From positions 28,522,987 to 28,586,986 of the forward strand of contig CP136063.1 of NCBI GenBank assembly GCA_032622095.1: a stretch of DNA of 64,000 nucleotides, given 5' to 3'. Below are positions 33,198 through 45,208 of the stretch, one piece after another. A program made the position numbers and the translations under genes. The stretch's first letter is position 1. Each line of letters opens with the position of its first letter. The notes below the pieces were generated by a model, which saw only the letters and a program-made list of their open reading frames with translations, searched no databases and was not told the origin of the DNA. This DNA comes from Siphonodentalium dalli. Its lineage: Eukaryota; Mollusca; Scaphopoda; Gadilida; Siphonodentaliidae.

Positions 33198-34827
33198 CTA
33201 AGCGTCAATGATTTCCTTTATCGGACGGGTGCCTACAAGAGCGAGAGCCATATCAGTGCGAGTTTGAATGTGTAGGCCCTGCATGTTTTTCACACACATA
33301 CGATGAACTTTCTCTAAGTTTGTACAGTTCACTTCTGTCTGATTATGAAGCAGTTCCGATCCATATAAACCACGGGGAAGAACGACGCTGTTATAAATTT
33401 TCATCGCACTAGCGGGAGTAATACCGCCTGCATAAAGACCGGCGTTGGACGTCATGAAAAATGTTGAGCGTATTTTGCTTACTGTCATATCAGTGAATAC
33501 GTTATTGAACTTATATTTAGTTAGTGGTATACCAAGGTGTGTTACTTGATCTACCTCTGCAATAGCACTAGTCCAGTCTGTGATAATGAAAAAGGGCCAT
33601 ATCGTCAGCATGTGTGAGACAATGACAGTTTATGTTTTTCATGAACAAACCAAACTGAGATCTTTCTAACTCATAAAGTAAATTATCAATGTAAATGGTG
33701 TATAGGAATGGGGAAACAGAGCCCCCTTGTCTGGCGCCGTGCGTGACCTCAAACCAACGTGAGGAAATTCCAGAAAAAGACGTTCTCCACCATATGCCTG
33801 TCAGAAGGCAGTTGAGTATTTTTAATGTATTTCCTCTGACCTGGCGCTCATAAAGTTTGAATAGTAATCCATTAATCCAAACGGTATCAAATGCTTTCCA
33901 CACGTCCAAGAAGCACGCATATAATTTGCTATGCTTCTCGGACGTGTAATAAATGCATTCCTGTACCATGAAGGACGACATCATACAGCTAATATTCTGT
34001 TGAAAACCATTTTGTAACGGATGTACTGTTAGGGTTGAAGGAGAGTTATTTTGTAATCGAAGAAGGATAACTCTTTCAAACATTTTGTAAATTACTGGTA
34101 ATAGAGTTATCGTTCTGCAACTGTCAAAATTGTCACGAGGCTTAAGTGTTCCTTTATATAATGAGCCAATGACACCCAATTTTGCATTTTGTGGAACATA
34201 CACAAGTTCAATCATCTTTGAAAATAAAAATGCAATGCACTGTAAAATCGAATCACCACCGTATATAAAGTGTTCATAATTTATGTTGTCCCATCCTGCA
34301 GCTTTTTTATGCGGCAGAGATTTGAGAAGGGAGCTAACTTCAGACGAGGTTACTGGATATATTACTCGTTCATCTATTGGGCTGAATGAATGTTTAGAAA
34401 GTTCTTTGGTTATAACTACATTGATTTTCTTAAAGTGCTTTTGATCAAACTCAGGGCTCACCAGTGGGTTAGAAAAGATTGTTTCGTAATATGATGCCCA
34501 TCCCTCGACTATTTCAGCCGGGGCTCTCAGAATATTACCATTGTGTTTAAAAACTGAATTTGAAAGAACATCGTTAGATTTTCGTTTAGTATTGAACAAT
34601 TTGAAAAACGCACTTTGGTCTGCCTCAGCACACCTATCAATGTCTGCGTTAATTGAATCTAAATGTTGTTTTGAGTATTTCCGATATTCTCTGCGAAAGG
34701 TGCGCTTAGCCTCTTTATAACATGATAATTCTATGCTAACCTCTCCTCTGGGGCGACCTGCCTTCAACCAAAGAGAACGATAGTATGTTAGTGTATTTCG
34801 TAAGCTATTTAGGTGTGAGTTCCAAAA
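33198..34827 (-). pseudogene. LINE ORF2 reverse transcriptase, second clade
   Basis: RT motifs in order: PHKKAAGWDNINYEHF, SRTI-like CRTITLLPVIYKMFE, LQNGFQQ, the catalytic FLDVWKAFDTVW, HGARQGGSVSPFLYTIYIDNLL and CLTHADDMALF. The usual YADD is HADD here, an uncommon substitution next to the catalytic Asp pair. A frameshift just after the catalytic box (near 33590) moves the thumb region (DQVTHLGIPL, LPRGLYGSELL) to another frame, which ends at 33198. It is inactive. Confidence 0.85.
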
Positions 34828-35817
34828 TTATTTAAGGAAGGGTTTGAATGATGTCTGAGCCGAGTTGCATATCGCGCTTATGAGATCATTGTAATAATTG
34901 TCTAGTAAGTGTGTGTTCTTAACCTGAGGTAGTAATTTTTCTAAGTCACTTTGATAAGTTTGAATATTTTCTTGCATTGAGGAAAATTGTTTCCATTTTA
35001 ATCGTGATCTATCGGTGTTAGTGTTGAGTTCAGGTTCAATGCTTAGTTCAATGTTGAGTATTGTTGTGATAGGTCGATGATTCGATACATTTAATACATC
35101 ATCATAGAGAACATCAAAGCAATTTATGTTGTATTTATCCATTTTGGGAACAAAAATGTGGTCAATTACGGAGCCACTTAATCCCGAGGGAGATACAAAT
35201 GTTGGCAATTGAGTTGAATCTTGAGCAAATATATATGGTGAGACTAGCTCAAGTTCGTCAACGAGAAACTTTAGTACTTTACAGCGTTTGTCGCCTTTAT
35301 AGAGGGTAGCATTGAAGTCGCCCATGAGTATAATTTTACCTAATGCCCGATAGCTGCCACACAGCGTTGATAATTTTTCGATATATTCCTTGTAAAAGTC
35401 AAGTGTGTAATTGGTCGAAGGTAGATAAACGTGAAAAATGTAAATGTAACTAGTTTTCGAAATTTGGACCTGAATTCCTATAATTCTATCATCATTTATA
35501 TCAATGGTCGATATCCGACCTCCGAGGGTCCTCCTGTTCCAGCAGAGGAAAACACCCCCTTTGTTTCTCCCTCTCTGCAATGGCAGACGCTGGGAGAAGT
35601 CACACACAGTGTGAAATATGTAGTTCTTGTTGATAGAATTTAGAAAGTGCCCATTTTTTTTAGCTAGCCAATGTTCGCTAATACCGCAAATATCAATGTT
35701 CTGGTTTTCGATAAGATTACCTAAGTACGCTGCGCTGGACATAATGCCCGTCGCATTCCATACAAGAATTTTGATCATAATGATAAAGTGTGTACATAAC
35801 ATTTCAAAATATTTCAC
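34828..35817 (-). pseudogene. LINE ORF2 endonuclease domain, second clade
   Basis: Apurinic-type endonuclease landmarks in one frame: KILVWNATGIM, GISEHWL, RGRNKGGVFLCWN, YLPSTNY, LMGDFNATLY, SVIDHIFVP and NHRPITTI. The natural start is probably the internal Met before KILVWN. The frame ends at an in-frame TAA (34828-34830) after FKPFLK. The same frame then continues as FWNSHLNSLRNTLTYYRSLW into the RT. The change is a single nonsense codon between two domains of one protein. Confidence 0.85.
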
Positions 35818-35905
35818 AGTGCTTAATATACAGCAATACCAAATAATTAAACAATGCGATTAATATTAGAGATATATAAGTACAGCAATCTACCAAAATT
35901 TACAG

Positions 35906-38330
35906 TTATCGTATATCATCTCGACGTCCGGACGATTCCATTTGTGTTCGGTCGCGGTATGCAGGGGACATCGAATGGCGATTCCTGGAACTATGTGGTC
36001 TTAAGGGAGTTGAACTTTGCTGTCTAGGTGCTACTTCAGAAAATGGGACCCAATCTCTGCATTCAATGTCATGAAACAAAAATTGTCTGCATTTGACGTC
36101 GTCTGCATACTCCTCGTCAACATTGATCCGTCCTGTAGCTGTATGGTGTCTTGCATTATACATAATTTTTACAACTGTGAGTGGAATTTGTTTATAATAT
36201 AGATGATCCGCAATGTCCAGGGCTGTAATGTCGTAACTCAGATTATTTAGGAAAAGTCTCACAGGTTTTATTGGTCCTCGATTTCTTTGTGTGTAGTAAT
36301 CTGGTTCCCGAAAACGATCTTCCTTTACTCTCCTCGAGGTGTAACTTCTAACTTCTATTACTCTCTCTGGTAATAACACTGATGGCATTGGCTTCACATA
36401 ACGAATCTACCTTTTGCGAATGAGAATGTACAGATGGAGTTTTCTTCGTTTTGTTGATAGAAGGCATTTGTGTGTTTTTCATATCACTAACCAATTGTGA
36501 CAATGCATTAGCACTTTGAGTAGCATCAACAAAAGCTTAGGACATTTGACCTATCTTCCCAGCAATGGTATCCGTAAACGCGGAGAGAGCATTCTGCATG
36601 AATTCAAAACATATAGTATTCACATTATCAGTCCTTCTTTCCAGTGTGTCAGAATCATTCATTCTTCTTGTTATATCGGTGAGTGAAAATTTTAGTGATT
36701 CCATATTCATAGTGTTTATCTGTATACCTCTGGAAAAAGTTTCTAATTTGGTGTAAATCCCACGAGTATCATTTACAACATTTTTTAGTTCATTACGGAG
36801 AGAAGTTATGTCAGATACACATTCGTCCTGCATGCGTGAAGAGATATGTTCCACATTTTTAACCCGAGTGTGAAGATATGTTGCAATCTTATCGACACGC
36901 TGCATGATTTGATTTTGTTTTGGGTGATCGGAATCAGGGTTGGGGTGATTACATGCCAATGTAATCGATTACGATTACAATTACTTTTGATTTATATGAT
37001 TACGATTACTGATTACATTTTTTTCAATGTAATTGATTACGATTACAATTACATGAGTAAATGTAATCGATTACTTTTTGATTACATCTGATTACAATTG
37101 TTAGTGTCCAACCATTTTGATAGCATATGACTAAATAATGAAACAAATCAATTAAAATATCAAATTTGATTGAATAAAACATCACTACATAACATGAACA
37201 CAAGAAGCGACTGAAACAATAGAAAGAAGCAAGCAATAAACACATAAACGTTTTACATTTACATTTATTGGTGAGGTTTCACCATGAAGATGTGCACCAA
37301 CTTATTGGGAATATATTACTCTGTATGTGTATTTATGTTATGTAAATATATTTTTTATATATTTAGTAATTTTCTTACATGCATTGAAACTAAAGCATAA
37401 TATTTATGAGACTATCATTAGAAACAATTATAAATTATTTGCCTGTTCTGTTAGATTCAATACCCAACACAATGAAAATAACACTAAAAGTTTATTTGAT
37501 GTTCATTCATATCATTCATATCCTGATTAGGATTAAATGAGGCTTAACTCCATGAGTGCAGTTAATGACAAACCAGATAATTAGGTCTACCATTGTATAT
37601 CACACCTGCTTTGTTCAGTTAATTAGCCCTATTGTACCAGTGTGACTATACAGCCATTGTCTACAGTAGTCCCAATATTATATAATTCTAATTGAAGTTG
37701 GCCAGCCTATTTTATTTATATTAGAACATTTCATTGTCTGTATCATAAGTTTATTGCTATACATGCTGTGTTCAACATTTCAACAATTGTGCGTTATCTG
37801 TGTCCACTGCCAGAATGTACACAGTGTACTACATGAAACATTTGTACTAATTTTCTGACATGATATTTGTGTCTGTGCACACTCCACAGTGCTACATTGT
37901 TAATGTGAGACTATGAGTATCCAATAGCTATTATTGATAATTTAGTAAAAGTAATCAAAAAGTAATCAAAATGTAATCATGATTACAGGTTAATTTGAAA
38001 GTAATCAATTACGATTACTTGTAATAAAAAAATGTCATGATTACTGATTACAGGTGATTACTCCAAATTTTGTAATCAATTACTTTGATTACAATTACTG
38101 ATTACGATTACCCCAACCCTGATCGGAATCCATTTTGTCTAAGCGTTGACTCAGTGACTCGATGTCAGACATTATCTTGGACACTGAAGTGGTCAGATCA
38201 GGAAGTTCCTCTATCACATGTGTTGATAGTTCGCTGTGGTTTGTCTGTAGTAAAAGGATTTCTCGTTGGAGGTCAAACAGAGGTTGTCAAGGAAGGACAT
38301 GACGAGTTAACTGTGACTAAATCCAGAGCC
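35906..38330 (-). pseudogene. LINE ORF1 (coiled coil and RRM-like), split by hAT
   Basis: Upstream of the insert the frame reads a coiled coil (REILLLQTNHSELSTHVIEE, KIMSDIESLSQRLDKMDSD). Across the insert, once the 8-base target duplication is discounted, it continues with HPKQNQIMQRVDKI without a frame change. The coiled coil runs to GKIGQMS, where a TAA at 36537-36539 interrupts it. The same frame then continues for about 45 codons, and a shifted frame carries the RRM-like part (36397-35906: VRLFLNNLSYDITALDIAD, VVKIMYNARHHTATGRINV). A further frame change lies near 38280, so the N-terminal MALDLVTVNS is out of frame. The role in active elements is RNA binding. Confidence 0.7.
36935..38121. 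mobile_element. non-autonomous hAT-type element in LINE ORF1
   Basis: The ends are CAGGGTTGGGGT and its complement, flanked by the 8-base duplication ATCGGAAT (36927-36934 and 38122-38129). These are the hallmarks of hAT elements. Both subterminal regions are packed with GTAATC/GATTAC repeats (roughly 36947-37100 and 37950-38112). The 1187-bp element has no transposase. It is younger than the LINE it splits. Confidence 0.9.
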
Positions 38331-38354
38331 ATCTGAACCGCACTGGGTATTGCA

Positions 38355-38418
38355 TACCGGCCGCCAGCGTTAGTTAATTAGACACCGCTGTCTAATTAAC
38401 TAACGCTGACGGCCGGTA
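38355..38418. repeat. hairpin with 30-bp arms at the LINE 5' side
   Basis: TACCGGCCGCCAGCGTTAGT...GACA and its reverse complement are separated by CCGC, with one mismatch in 30. It lies just upstream of the second LINE's ORF1 start. It could be a structured 5' UTR or an independent palindrome. Confidence 0.85.
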
Positions 38419-38419
38419 A

Positions 38420-39220
38420 TCACAGTGACAACACAGCTGGTATGTTTACCTTTCAAGGCTTGTTATACTAATTAATTTGCAGTCAGCTGCTTAGATATGT
38501 CTTCATAAGCAATGTATATCACGTTTCAAATTTCATTTTTTTAATTTCAAAATTTAATTTTTTTTAATTTTTTTTTTTACATTTTTAGATCCTCAGTCCA
38601 GCTTAATATACACCATAAAACTGTTTTTTTCATTGCAAGTTTATAATTTTAAATTTTAAATTCAAAGTTTAACTTTAAAAAAAATTTAATTTAATTTTTA
38701 TGATTTAAAAAAAAAAACCTGAATCTGAAATGATAAATAAACGAAATTAAAAGTTTTGAAACCTAACTTACATTTAAAAAGAAAGACAGGTAGCAAGACA
38801 CTCTTTTTAGGTATGGTAACTGGTAGCAAACTAATCTCCGCCTAACTTAAACTCAGCTATAATATTTTGGTCGGCATCTATGAACCGACAAAATAGGAAC
38901 CAAACAAATATACCGTGCCAATCAGGAACGCAGGAAAAAGTAACAATATATTTTCTCTGGACTGTGTCTGATTTCCGATAATCCGCTAATCGTGTCACAG
39001 CTGACAGTAAACATCCGCTATCCGTATCCTGTTATGACCGGTTATCCATAGGTGTGAAATGAATTTATGATGGTCACTGATTGCGGAAGGGATTATAACT
39101 AAGACAAAGGGATGCGCGATTTTCTCCCAGTGCCTTTCCGACTTATTGCCTGTCGTGACTATGATAAGAGTGGGCCCGGATGCGTAACTATTAGCCCGAA
39201 ATAAAGTTGGGGTTCGGAAG
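38420..39220. other. intergenic, no supported gene
   Basis: Contains A/T-rich low-complexity sequence (38530-38720) with no coding signal. Confidence 0.4.
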
Positions 39221-39224
39221 AGGG

Positions 39225-41085
39225 GCCTTCCCGTGGATATATTTTCGATTGGAAAAAGGGTATATGTCGGGGAAATATAGCTCTATAATATCCCATAATT
39301 AGAATAATATGCTGTGACTTAATATTTAAAGATATAACGGTTTCAAAGTGAAACGTTCTGACAGCCGCGCGAGCCTTGTGTATAAGAAGTATTAAATAGT
39401 TTGCTGATGACTGAGAATATCCCAACCGCACCCACACCCAGGTCTGGTAAATTGAAAATGAATCAAAGTTCCCGTGGATATATTTTCGATTGGAAAACGG
39501 GTATCTGTCGGGGAAAAATAGCTCTACAACATCCAATAAATAGAATCATATGCTGTGACTTAATATTTAAAGATATAACGGTTTCAAAGTGAAACGTTCT
39601 GACAGCCGCGCGAGCCTTGTGTATAAGAAGTATTAAATAGTTTGCTGATGACTGAGAAATATCCCAACCGCACCCACACCCAGGTCTGGTAAATTGAAAA
39701 TGAATCAAAGTTCCCGTGGATATATTTTCGATTGGAAAACTGGTGTCTGTCGGGGAAAAATAGCTCTACAATATCCAATAAATAGAATCATATGCTGTGA
39801 CTTAATATTTGAAGATATAACGGTTTCAAAGTGAAACGTTCTGACAGCGGCGCGAGCCTTGTGTATAAGAAGTATTAAATAGTTTGCTGATGACTGAGAA
39901 TATCCCAACCGCACCCACACTCAGGTCTGGTAAATTGAAAATGAATCAAAGTTCCCGTGGATATAATTTCGATTGGAAAACGGGTATCTGTCGGGGGAAA
40001 ATAGCTCTACAATATCCAATAAATAGAATCATATGCTGTGACTTAATATTTAAAGATATAACGGTTTCAAAGTGAAACGTTCTGACAGCCGCGCGAGCCT
40101 TGTGTATAAGAAATATTAAATAGTTTGCTGATGACTGAGAATATCCCAACCGCACCCACACCCAGGTCTGATAAATTGAAAATAAATCAAAGTTCCCGTG
40201 GATATATTTTCGATTGGAAAACGGGTATCTGTCGGGGAAAAATAGCTCTACAATATCCAATAAATAGAATTATATGCTGTGACTTAATATTTCAAGATAT
40301 AACGGTTTCAAAGTGAAACGTTCTGACAGCCGCGCGAGCCTTGTGTATAAGAAGTATTAAATAGTTTGCTGATGACTGAGAATATCCCAACCGCACCCAC
40401 ACCCAGGTCTGGTAAATTGAAAATGAATCAAAGTTCCTGTGGATATATTTTCCATTGGAAAACGGGTATCTGTCGGGGGAAAATAGCTCTACAACATCCA
40501 ATAAATAGAATCATATGCTGTGACTTAATATTTCAAGATATAACGGTTTCAAAGTGAAACGTTCTGACAGCCGCGGAGCCTTGTGTATATAAAAAGTATT
40601 AAATAGTTTGCTGATGACTGAAAATATCCAAACCGCACCCACACCCAGGTCTGGTAAATTGAAAATGAATCAAAGTTCTCGTGGATATATTTTCGATTGG
40701 AAAACGGGTATCTGTCGGGGAAAAATAGCTCTACAATATCCAATAAATAGAATCATATGCTGTGACTTAATATTTCAGGATATAACGGTTTCGAAGGGAA
40801 CCTTCTGACAGCCGCGCGAGCCTTGTGTATATAAGAAGTATTAAATAGTTTGCTGACGACTGAGAATATCCAAACCGCACACACACCCAGGTCTGGTAAA
40901 TTGGAAATGAATCAAAGTTCCCGTGGATATATTTTCGATTGGAAAACGGGTATCTGTCGGGGGGGGGGGGGGAAATAGCTCTACAATATCCAATAAATAG
41001 TATCATATGCTGTGACTTAATATTTCAAGATATAACGGTTTGAAAGTGAACGTTCTGACAGCCGCGCGAGCCTTGTGTATAAGAA
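39225..41085. repeat. satellite, about 241-bp unit, nearly 8 copies
   Basis: GTTCCCGTGGATATATTTTC recurs near 39469, 39711, 39952, 40193, 40434, 40676 and 40918, with a diverged start at 39226. Units are over 90% alike. Because 241 is not a multiple of 3, frames rotate, and long open stretches recur on both strands. They are repeat artefacts. In one unit (40959-40972) the usual G4 run has grown to 14 G. The left edge differs in sequence and the right edge passes directly into a different repeat. Confidence 0.9.
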
Positions 41086-41090
41086 GTATT

Positions 41091-41743
41091 GTAATACGAC
41101 CCTGCCTAACTATGCTTAAAAGCCATGTCCTGATTGGCCAGTGGCCCGAGTTACCATGGCTATCTCGTTCCAGTTTTGTGGTACAATTCTACTTTTTCCA
41201 ATTGTACCACGAAAAAAATCGGTTTATTCAGATCGCAGCACGCGACTTTTCCCGTCTTTTCTAACTCCGCGCAAACGGGGCATCAACGGAGTACACCCGC
41301 AACCCTTTGAATTTTGCATCGTGACAATCTTGCGAATTTTCTAGCGATTAAACTGCGATTTGTCGCTTGAAACCAGTTTGGTTGACAATGAATATGGTCC
41401 AAATGATGTTATGGTATATTGATATATGTTAGGACCAAAGAAAGTTACTTAATAAGTATATTAAATGACAAAATAAATCCATGGGGCCGGGCTGTGCATT
41501 CGTCGATTCGAATCTCGATCATATTCGATATTTCGGAATCAAGTTGAAAATGAAAGCGTTTGTTCACCAGTATACAGAAGGGGAAAAAGATTAGTTTAGT
41601 AAACTAGATCATTTGTATCGCTTTGTGTAAGGAAAATGGTCCATAGTCGATGATCATATTCATGTTGTCCCAACAACGTTCAAAACAGAAATGACCGAAA
41701 TCGTATTTCCTGTACAATTTAAATGAAACGCACGGGCGCCGCT
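41091..41743. repeat. direct repeat, copy 1
   Basis: Starts GTAATACGACCCTGCC and ends CGGGCGCCGCT. It is almost identical to 42134-42714, except for about 65 bp missing from the second copy. It includes a local inverted pair (GTGGTACAATT and its complement, 41180-41212). The right border is unique sequence. Confidence 0.85.
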
Positions 41744-41969
41744 GAAAACACATCGTGTTTTAGCCAATCACAACGATTATTTCTAGAAGAGGTGCCTCGA
41801 AAAGTCAACGGGGGAATTTCATAACAAGACAAGACATTACGAGAGTACTCCATGCAAAGAAATCGAGTACGCCCAATACGAATTACACCACGAAATGTTT
41901 TCTCACCTGAGACCGAAAAAGCGCAGTATTTCGTTGACTATTCAGTCGAATTGTGACCATAAACTTTCA

Positions 41970-42143
41970 GTCGTATTACAAAAGAAATAAATACACGGTG
42001 TATCGGTGTGTATGGTCAAGTTGTACCACAAAAAACCTGATTGTAGGACTCCGCTATGCGTCATCCTACAATCAGTTTTTTGTGGTACAACTTGACCATA
42101 CACACCTCTACACCGTGTATTTATTTCTTAATAGTAATACGAC
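41970..42143. repeat. 174-bp hairpin between the direct repeats
   Basis: The outer ends GTCGTATTAC/GTAATACGAC enclose arms of about 67 bp (AAGAAATAAATACACGGTGT to GATTGTAGGA) around a 15-base loop. Arm identity is about 95%. The outer 10-mer also begins the direct repeats at 41091 and 42134, so these pieces belong to one composite repeat. Confidence 0.85.
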
Positions 42144-42714
42144 CCTGCCTAACTATGCTTAAAAGCCATGTCCTGATTGGCCAGTGGCCCGAGTTACCAT
42201 GGCTATCTCGTTCCAGTTTTGTGGTACAATTCTACTTTTTCCAATTGTACCACGAAAAAAATCGGTTTATTTGATCGCCGCACGCGACTTTTCCCGTCTT
42301 TTCTAACTCCGCGCAAACGGGGCATCAACGGAGTACACCCGCAACACTTTGAATTTTGCTACATCTTGACAATCTTGCGAATTTTCTAGCGATTTGTCGC
42401 TTGAAACCAGTTTGGTTGCCAATGAATATGGTCCAAATGATGTTATGGTATATTGATATATGTTACGACCAAAGAAAGTTACTTAATAAGTATATTAAAT
42501 GACAAAATAAATCCATGAAAATGAAAGCGTTTGTTCACCAGTATACAGAAGGGGAATAAGATTAGTTTAGTAAACTAGATCATTTATATCGCTTTGTGTA
42601 AGGAAAATGGTCCATAGTCGATGATCATATTCATGTTGTCCCAACAACGTTCAAAACAGAAATGACCGAAATCGTATTTCCTGTACAATTTAAATGAAAC
42701 GCACGGGCGCCGCT
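42134..42714. repeat. direct repeat, copy 2
   Basis: Second copy of 41091-41743, with an internal deletion. It runs directly into the truncated MITE at 42715. Confidence 0.85.
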
Positions 42715-43139
42715 TTTAATTAATATTGATTTTGTTTTGAATATTAAATCGGGCCCATTTATGTTACTATTTTTAGAACCGACCATTCGGATGAGACCGT
42801 ATTGCGATATAGAGCACTGAGCTGTTCCTACGGCTACGCAACGATTGTCAAATGTCACAGATTGATTGTTTGTATTGTTTTGTTCCACAGATATAAGCGA
42901 TAATGAGTATAATTAACGTTTATTTGTGACAAAATTGCACAATATAATTTCTGGTCTTGGTTAACAGTAACCACTATTGTTCGTTAGCTGAACAAACACG
43001 CCGTTTAGACCAAAAAGTATTCGAAATAAAATTAATATTAATCGATAGAAGCATTTCCGGACAGGAGTCTTCGATTCAAATCTAATATTTTATACCCCGG
43101 TAACTATATAATACATGTTTACAAAGAGATAATCCACCT
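42715..43139 (-). mobile_element. TTAA-type MITE, copy I, one arm truncated
   Basis: A reverse-orientation copy with TTAA at 43140-43143 on the intact side. The other side begins inside the arm at TTAATTAATATTGATTTTG, so about 90 bp of the terminus is missing. Confidence 0.85.
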
Positions 43140-43291
43140 TTAACATTTTATACATCGAATAATTAACGGTGATTAATTTGCCAGGGTGCCCTGCCCATGC
43201 TCCCACAGGCTGAGATATGAAAGGAATATGGAGAGCTTATTAATTAATGGTTGTATGCAGGAGTCAGCGTATGGTATAAAGCCAGTGCGGT

Positions 43292-43782
43292 TCACACCCA
43301 GGCGCCGTGCATTAGTGCTGGGAGTCGTCCTCCAGGTTTGTAAATTCGCTCCTTCAGTTCAGTATGAGGCTCAAATGGGTATTCTCTCGATAATTTAACT
43401 TGATCAAAGACATTTTGTCTTATTCCCTCTAAGATGCTATCAGACATTTGACAAGAGTCTTGTATTGTTTGGATGAAATCATCTTTTGGAACACTGTGAA
43501 GTATTTCAATACGGATAGGACACAAAGTGGGATACCATCCATATCCCTGTTTCCAACACAATGTGAAAGTTCGTTCATTTTGTAAGACAATTCTTGCTCC
43601 ACTGGTGGATTTATACTGGTGGAGAAACCATGTGTTGTCGTTGTAATTGTTTCATCATTCGGTGATACATCAGCAACATCATTATCATCAACATGATTAG
43701 AGTCATGACTATTTTCTACAAAATCGTTTTGAGAATCTAAGCAGTGAATTATTTTCGGTGATGTAGTTTCCATGTTTGACAT
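43292..43782 (-). pseudogene. unrecognised protein, probable single frameshift
   Basis: Starts with a true ATG at 43782 (MSNMETTSPKIIHCLDS). The N-terminal part is acidic and low-complexity (SHDSNHVDDNDVADVSPNDE), ending NELSHCVGNRDMDGI. A second frame then carries PTLCPIRIEILHSVPKDDF, QTIQDSCQMSDSILEGIRQN and LKERIYKPGGRLPAL, which reads like the continuation of the same protein. The switch lies near 43530. Total length would be about 160 residues. I recognise no domain. It may be a retained host exon, or a transposon-derived protein. The region upstream (43790-44100) contains CpG-richer sequence but no recognisable promoter element. Confidence 0.4.
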
Positions 43783-44430
43783 GTTTCAGTTCGACTGTGT
43801 TACCTGTGTATGCACGTAATAATTACAACTTTGTTTATGTCCATGTTACGCTCTGCGATCACAGCTGTCATAATGTAAACATAATGCTGACACATTCGGC
43901 GACTCCCGACTCTTCATTGGTCAGCTCAATGCGGCAGGGTGTGTTTAACGGTTGACCATCAGATCAACAATCAATGCAGGTCGTCGTGAATGAGTTGTCC
44001 GTGTGGGTACAAAGTTGGGATGCTTTTGGAATTCATTGGGCTGACTTGACGGTTTTGTTCTTCTTGTAGAGTTCTTACAGCGTGGCCTAAAAATGTAAAC
44101 AAGGCAATAATAATGGCGGAAAACTTGTCCTTTTCAAATTAAGATTGTCAAACGAACGAAATATATATTTCATCTTGTATCGAAATGTTCAAATGTGCAC
44201 AAATTTGAATATCGGAATACATCACCCATTGGCTCCGAGTACAAGAGATCAGCTATCGTCCATAATAATGGATAAAATTGACGAAATACGCGGCCCTATT
44301 GGTGTCATGTTACTCCGTCCGCCAACTTGGATCCTTTTTCGAGTACGTGAACGGTTACAAAACCCGAGTGCGCGAACGGTTACAGGGAATGCCTATAGAT
44401 TATTTTACGGATGCCGATGACCACCAATCA
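43783..44430. other. intergenic, no supported gene
   Basis: A + frame at 44145-44420 begins with TTG and has no recognisable domain. I do not support it as a gene. Confidence 0.4.
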
Positions 44431-44438
44431 AGGTGAAC

Positions 44439-45208
44439 CAGGGTTCGCGCTGCCTATTGCCAATTTAGCAAATTGCTATAAAAAAATTGAAATGGCTCCA
44501 AAAAAATCCCGATTGGCTACAAAAAGTGGCACCTAGCTTTTTGACATTTGGCAATTGGTACCCATCGGGCATATAATAATAAAACTTGCAGTTAATCGGT
44601 CGGAAACAAAACACACATCGATATCCGGTCGCGACATAGCTAATTGTGTCCTAATTGAAAGGGTATAATAGATTCGCGGCTTATGTCAGATCGACTTATT
44701 TTATCGCGGGGGGGGGGGGGGGTGTGACATGGTTTCGAATTTCTACTCGATAGTAACACTAAGAACGGCTATTGACTCCAATTTGACAAATATTAGTCAA
44801 ACAAAGGGCTTATTGAAGTCTACATCGTTAGGACGTTGTGTGTTGATAGTAGGTGTTAGGTGATAAATTATCATAAATATCTCCTTCGTAACTCAGCTTT
44901 AACAATCTGTGACAGACAGAAAATATGAATCGTAAGTGCAAGTTAGATTTAAGACACGCAACACCCTGCTAAAATGAAAAAAGTTACTGATTTCTTCGGA
45001 CATTCAGACATTATATAAATAAATATATACATATAATAGATAATTTGCTTGTTTTTTTGGGGTTTTTTTTTGGAATACCAAGTTCAAGAGTGGCACCAAA
45101 AAATATTGGTCGGAAAAAAGTGGCAACAGAAAGTATAAAGTGGCTCTAAAAGTAATGCAATTGGCAACAGTGTTGGCACCTGGACATTTTGGGCCAGCGC
45201 GAACCCTG
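44439..45208. mobile_element. non-autonomous hAT-type element, 770 bp
   Basis: Terminal repeats CAGGGTTCGCGCTG and its complement. The flanking 8-mers AGGTGAAC and AGGATAAC match at 6 of 8, a decayed hAT-style target duplication. Subterminal TTGGC/GGCACC repeats are visible. It has no transposase and carries a 15-base G run at 44708-44722. Confidence 0.75.

Larger units (their letters stand above)
32225..38340 (-). mobile_element. second non-LTR retrotransposon, inactive
   Basis: On the minus strand the order is ORF1 coiled coil (38330-36537, split by a hAT-type insert), ORF1 RRM-like part (36397-35906), endonuclease (35817-34828), RT (34767-33198) and a C-terminal zinc region (33090-32491). 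The RT wording (KKAAGWDNINYEHF, FLDVWKAFDTVW, HGARQGGSVSPF) differs from the L1-like element at 10-14 kb, so it belongs to another clade, perhaps near I/Jockey or RTE. At least three frame breaks and two in-frame stops make it inactive. The 3' end falls near 32225, inside sequence shared with 24390 and 47540. Confidence 0.85.

Noticed and set aside
36930-38130. GTAATC-rich blocks as an independent satellite
   Set aside because: They are confined to the two subterminal regions of one hAT-type element with clear ends and target duplication.
39159-41006. Many similar 60-125-codon frames on both strands
   Set aside because: All arise from the 241-bp satellite. Codon frames rotate between units and no start is conserved by necessity.
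41091-41110. TAATACGAC resembling a phage T7 promoter
   Set aside because: Only nine bases match, the rest of the promoter is absent, and the context is eukaryotic repeat DNA.
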